DNA of 64,000 nt from positions 620,001-684,000 of the forward strand of contig NZ_JAINZT010000002.1 of NCBI RefSeq assembly GCF_020166515.1, written 5' to 3'. Under the pieces are notes generated by a model, which searched no databases, was not told the DNA's origin, and saw nothing but the letters and a program-made list of their open reading frames with translations. Within the stretch, counting starts at the first letter, position 1. Each line of letters starts with the position of its first letter. The stretch is from Robertkochia flava (GTDB lineage Bacteria; Bacteroidota; Bacteroidia; Flavobacteriales; Flavobacteriaceae). A program made the translations under genes and the position numbers. Shown here piece by piece: positions 62,631-64,000 of the stretch.

Positions 62631-62803
62631 GGCTATACCCCAGTGCTAGATCCTACAAGAATTAGACTATTTTCTTTATCTTAATCTCCTGAACAAAAAG
62701 AAAAAATGCACCTCGTCAAGGTTGCTGGTCTCCGCCAACGCCAAAGGCCAAAAGGTCGCCCAGCTGCCCCATACCGCACCGGTGCATAGCCCGACCGTTG
62801 TAG
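62620..62803 (+). other. attC-like site 7 (long family, 184 bp)
   Basis: R'' ACACAAC, spacer ATGA, L arm GGCTATACCCCAGTGC, centre almost identical to site 2, returning arm CACCGGTGCATAGCC, spacer CGACC, core GTTGTAG. Confidence 0.86.
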
Positions 62804-62821
62804 CTAATCTTAAAAAAACAC

Positions 62822-63250
62822 ATGAAAAACATCCTACTTACTTTCATTGTCTTGATTCTTTGCCAAAATATTTCAGCACAGATAGACCCTCAAAAAACAT
62901 CTCAGTTAATAGAAGAAAATACAGATTACGATAAAATTGACAGTATCGCTAAAGTTCTAAATCTTAAAGGAGGTGATAAAATTAGAGTCTACACTAATTT
63001 CCAAATAGATAGTACTGGTAAATTGAAAGTACTTAAGGTTAGGGCACCACATAAAGCCTTTGAAGAAGAAGCAATAAAACTATTAAATATGGTTCCTACA
63101 TTAGACCCACCGAAAAGTAAAAGTGGTGAGTTTATAGGTCCAGTAACCTTCTCCATGCCTATTGTCTTTGTAATTGAGACTGAAAAACAAAAAAAGAAAA
63201 GATTAAAAAGGGAAGCACTTAAAACAGAAAAGGAAGTAAAAAAAGACTAG
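62822..63250 (+). CDS. Cassette 8: secreted TonB C-terminal-domain protein
   Basis: A 142-residue protein with a signal peptide (about 1-19, ending NISAQ). About residues 50-115 match a TonB_C domain (RVYTNFQIDSTGKLKVLKVRAPHKAFEEEAIKLLNMVPTL), the same pattern as the chromosomal TonB at 1 kb (GRVYVNFRINKDG...RAPDKSLDEEARRII). It lacks the membrane helix and proline spacer, so it cannot act as a normal TonB; it may mimic or compete with one. The C-terminus is Lys-rich. Confidence 0.82.
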   Translation: MKNILLTFIVLILCQNISAQIDPQKTSQLIEENTDYDKIDSIAKVLNLKGGDKIRVYTNFQIDSTGKLKVLKVRAPHKAFEEEAIKLLNMVPTLDPPKSKSGEFIGPVTFSMPIVFVIETEKQKKKRLKREALKTEKEVKKD

Positions 63251-63390
63251 CTACAACATCGGCTATATCTCATGGCTAGTGTAGTACTTCTAAAAAAGAA
63301 AAAAATATTCATGAACCCAACCAGGCTATTCGTTTCCATTGGACGCATTAATCAACCCGCCCGCCACGAGCAATAGCCTGACCGTTGTGC
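63251..63390 (+). other. attC-like site 8 (short family, variant b, 140 bp)
   Basis: R'' CTACAAC directly after the stop of cassette 8, spacer ATC, L arm GGCTATATCTCATGGC, centre as in site 3, returning arm GCCACGAGCAATAGCC (one A replaces C), spacer TGACC, core GTTGTGC. Confidence 0.85.
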
Positions 63391-63396
63391 TCCATT

Positions 63397-63966
63397 ATGA
63401 AAAAACAGATTCTCATACTTTTTGTAATGCTTAATTCCCTAAACGGACTTGCTTGTACTTGTGAATGGGGAGGGAATTTTATTCGAACTGGTAAAAATGC
63501 GGAATTAGTAATTCTAGTAAAAGTTATTGAAGAAAATTTCCATCTTGACAATGGTAAAACGTTTCCTTCGCTTAAAGAATCAATTAATGAAACATTGAAA
63601 TTAGATTATAAGGGATCTGCAGAAATTTGGAAATCTGTAGATTTAGAAATTTTATCTGTTATTAAAGGTGTCCTGAAAAAGAAAAAAATACGACTATTTG
63701 GTTCATTCGGAGGTGCTGTTTGCAGATCAGGAATTGAACACTTTGAAAAGGGTAACAGTTATTTGATTGCACCAACATTATCTAAGTACTCTTTTGACAG
63801 ATTTTCAAATGAAAAAGAAGATGATTTCTTTATGTGGGGATGCTCAGAAACTTCGATAGAATACAAACCGGAATCCAACACAGTTTACGGGCTAATCAAA
63901 GGGAAGGCTATTAATAGAGAGGAAATTGAATATGAATATGATAAGCTTATAAAAAAAATAACGTAG
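63397..63966 (+). CDS. Cassette 9: secreted TIMP/NTR-like protein
   Basis: A 189-residue protein with a signal peptide (about 1-18). The mature protein would start near CTCEWGGNFIRTGKNAELVILVKV, a CxC start followed by a beta strand as in tissue inhibitors of metalloproteinases and bacterial TIMP-like domains. Later features: GSFGGAVCRSGIEHFEKGNSYLIA and WGCSETSIEY. It may inhibit or bind a protease, but the function is inferred from fold resemblance only. Its stop overlaps the start of site 9. Confidence 0.78.
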   Translation: MKKQILILFVMLNSLNGLACTCEWGGNFIRTGKNAELVILVKVIEENFHLDNGKTFPSLKESINETLKLDYKGSAEIWKSVDLEILSVIKGVLKKKKIRLFGSFGGAVCRSGIEHFEKGNSYLIAPTLSKYSFDRFSNEKEDDFFMWGCSETSIEYKPESNTVYGLIKGKAINREEIEYEYDKLIKKIT

Positions 63967-64000
63967 CACAACACTGGCTATATCTCATGGCTAGTTTCTT
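63966..64000 (+). other. attC-like site 9 (short family, truncated by window end)
   Basis: R'' GCACAAC (63966-63972), spacer ACT and L arm GGCTATATCTCATGGC are visible. R'' pairs with TTGTGCT at the start of cassette 9. The array therefore continues beyond the window. Confidence 0.8.

Larger units (their letters stand above)
58151..64000 (+). mobile_element. Array of nine integron-type gene cassettes without integrase (CALIN or integron part)
   Basis: Nine units, each with one plus-strand gene and one downstream palindromic site, follow one another without gaps: boundaries after G at 58150, 58811, 59598, 60236, 61243, 61836, 62282, 62797 and 63384; the ninth runs off the window. Start codons lie 2-37 bp after each boundary and stop codons abut or overlap the site. 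The first 7-10 bases of each unit are complementary to its own R'' box. This is how integron cassettes are built. No tyrosine integrase gene is present in the window. Confidence 0.88.

Noticed and set aside
58682-64000. CRISPR-like array, because similar repeats recur at intervals
   Set aside because: The repeats are 136-185 bp long and of two families, the intervals are 300-900 bp and contain protein-coding genes, and no cas genes are present.
58151-64000. MITEs or insertion sequences with terminal inverted repeats
   Set aside because: No transposase, no target-site duplications, and the outermost bases co-vary with the neighbouring gene unit instead of with the repeat. Cassette structure explains this better.

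Overview
The window looks like chromosomal DNA of a marine-type member of Flavobacteriaceae (Bacteroidota). Evidence: Bacteroidota promoters (TTG, about 20 nt, TAnnTTTG) instead of sigma70 boxes, almost no Shine-Dalgarno sequences, PorP/SprF and a SprA-like C-terminus of the type IX secretion system, a Flavobacteria-style cytochrome oxidase assembly cluster (cyoE, two coxC, cox IV, SCO, DUF420), and several families typical of the phylum (DUF4251, META lipoprotein, DUF6326, DUF4386). No rRNA, complete tRNA, CRISPR array, insertion sequence or phage was seen. No database search was possible; assignments rest on recognisable motifs.

Region 1 (1-13.6 kb, all +) is mostly core: the end of an outer-membrane barrel protein, gcvH and a VanZ-like protein, a TonB protein, the cytochrome oxidase assembly operon (2.0-7.1 kb), a MacAB-TolC-like exporter (7.2-12.9 kb: ATPase, two permeases, adaptor, TolC) and tsaB. 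Region 2 (13.6-36 kb, mixed strands) holds two MscS channels, a YyaL/SPATA20 thioredoxin-domain protein, dodecin, a PiT-PhoU-like phosphate transporter, a three-domain Nfu protein, PorP/SprF, gamma carbonic anhydrase, fabD, small lipoproteins, a Vat/CatB-type acetyltransferase, a chromate transporter, a metal permease, Sua5 (which with TsaB serves t6A synthesis), a class A beta-lactamase-like protein and ribonucleotide reductase nrdBA. The 600-bp nrd upstream region carries two tandem DnaA boxes and several palindromes.

Region 3 (36.6-49.5 kb, +) is accessory: membrane DUFs, an SGNH hydrolase with TPR tail, a 22-codon remnant of a VOC gene, a membrane AraC regulator, three exported DJ-1/PfpI proteins, an EcK-like kinase, a CysQ-like phosphatase, and an AT-rich block (tetR, nitroreductase, Fe-alcohol dehydrogenase, DJ-1 lipoprotein) that looks acquired. 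Region 4 (49.8-58.1 kb, -) has a LuxR-type membrane regulator, a CBM20-esterase, a DEAD-box helicase and a GH13 alpha-glucosidase, followed by 1.4 kb of decayed intergenic repeats, including a broken tRNA-Leu 3' half and a second copy of its flank.

Region 5 (58.15-64.0 kb and beyond) is the notable system: nine consecutive single-gene units, all on the + strand, separated by 136-185 bp imperfect palindromes. The first and last 7-10 bases of each unit are complementary to each other but differ from unit to unit, and each junction falls after the G of a GTT core. That is the signature of integron gene cassettes with attC sites. No integrase gene is present, so this is either an integrase-less attC cluster (CALIN) or part of a larger integron. 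The sites come in two families (short and long), and their core is GTT-R-Y rather than the classical GTTRRRY. Cargo genes encode small secreted, lipid-anchored or membrane proteins of mostly unknown function.
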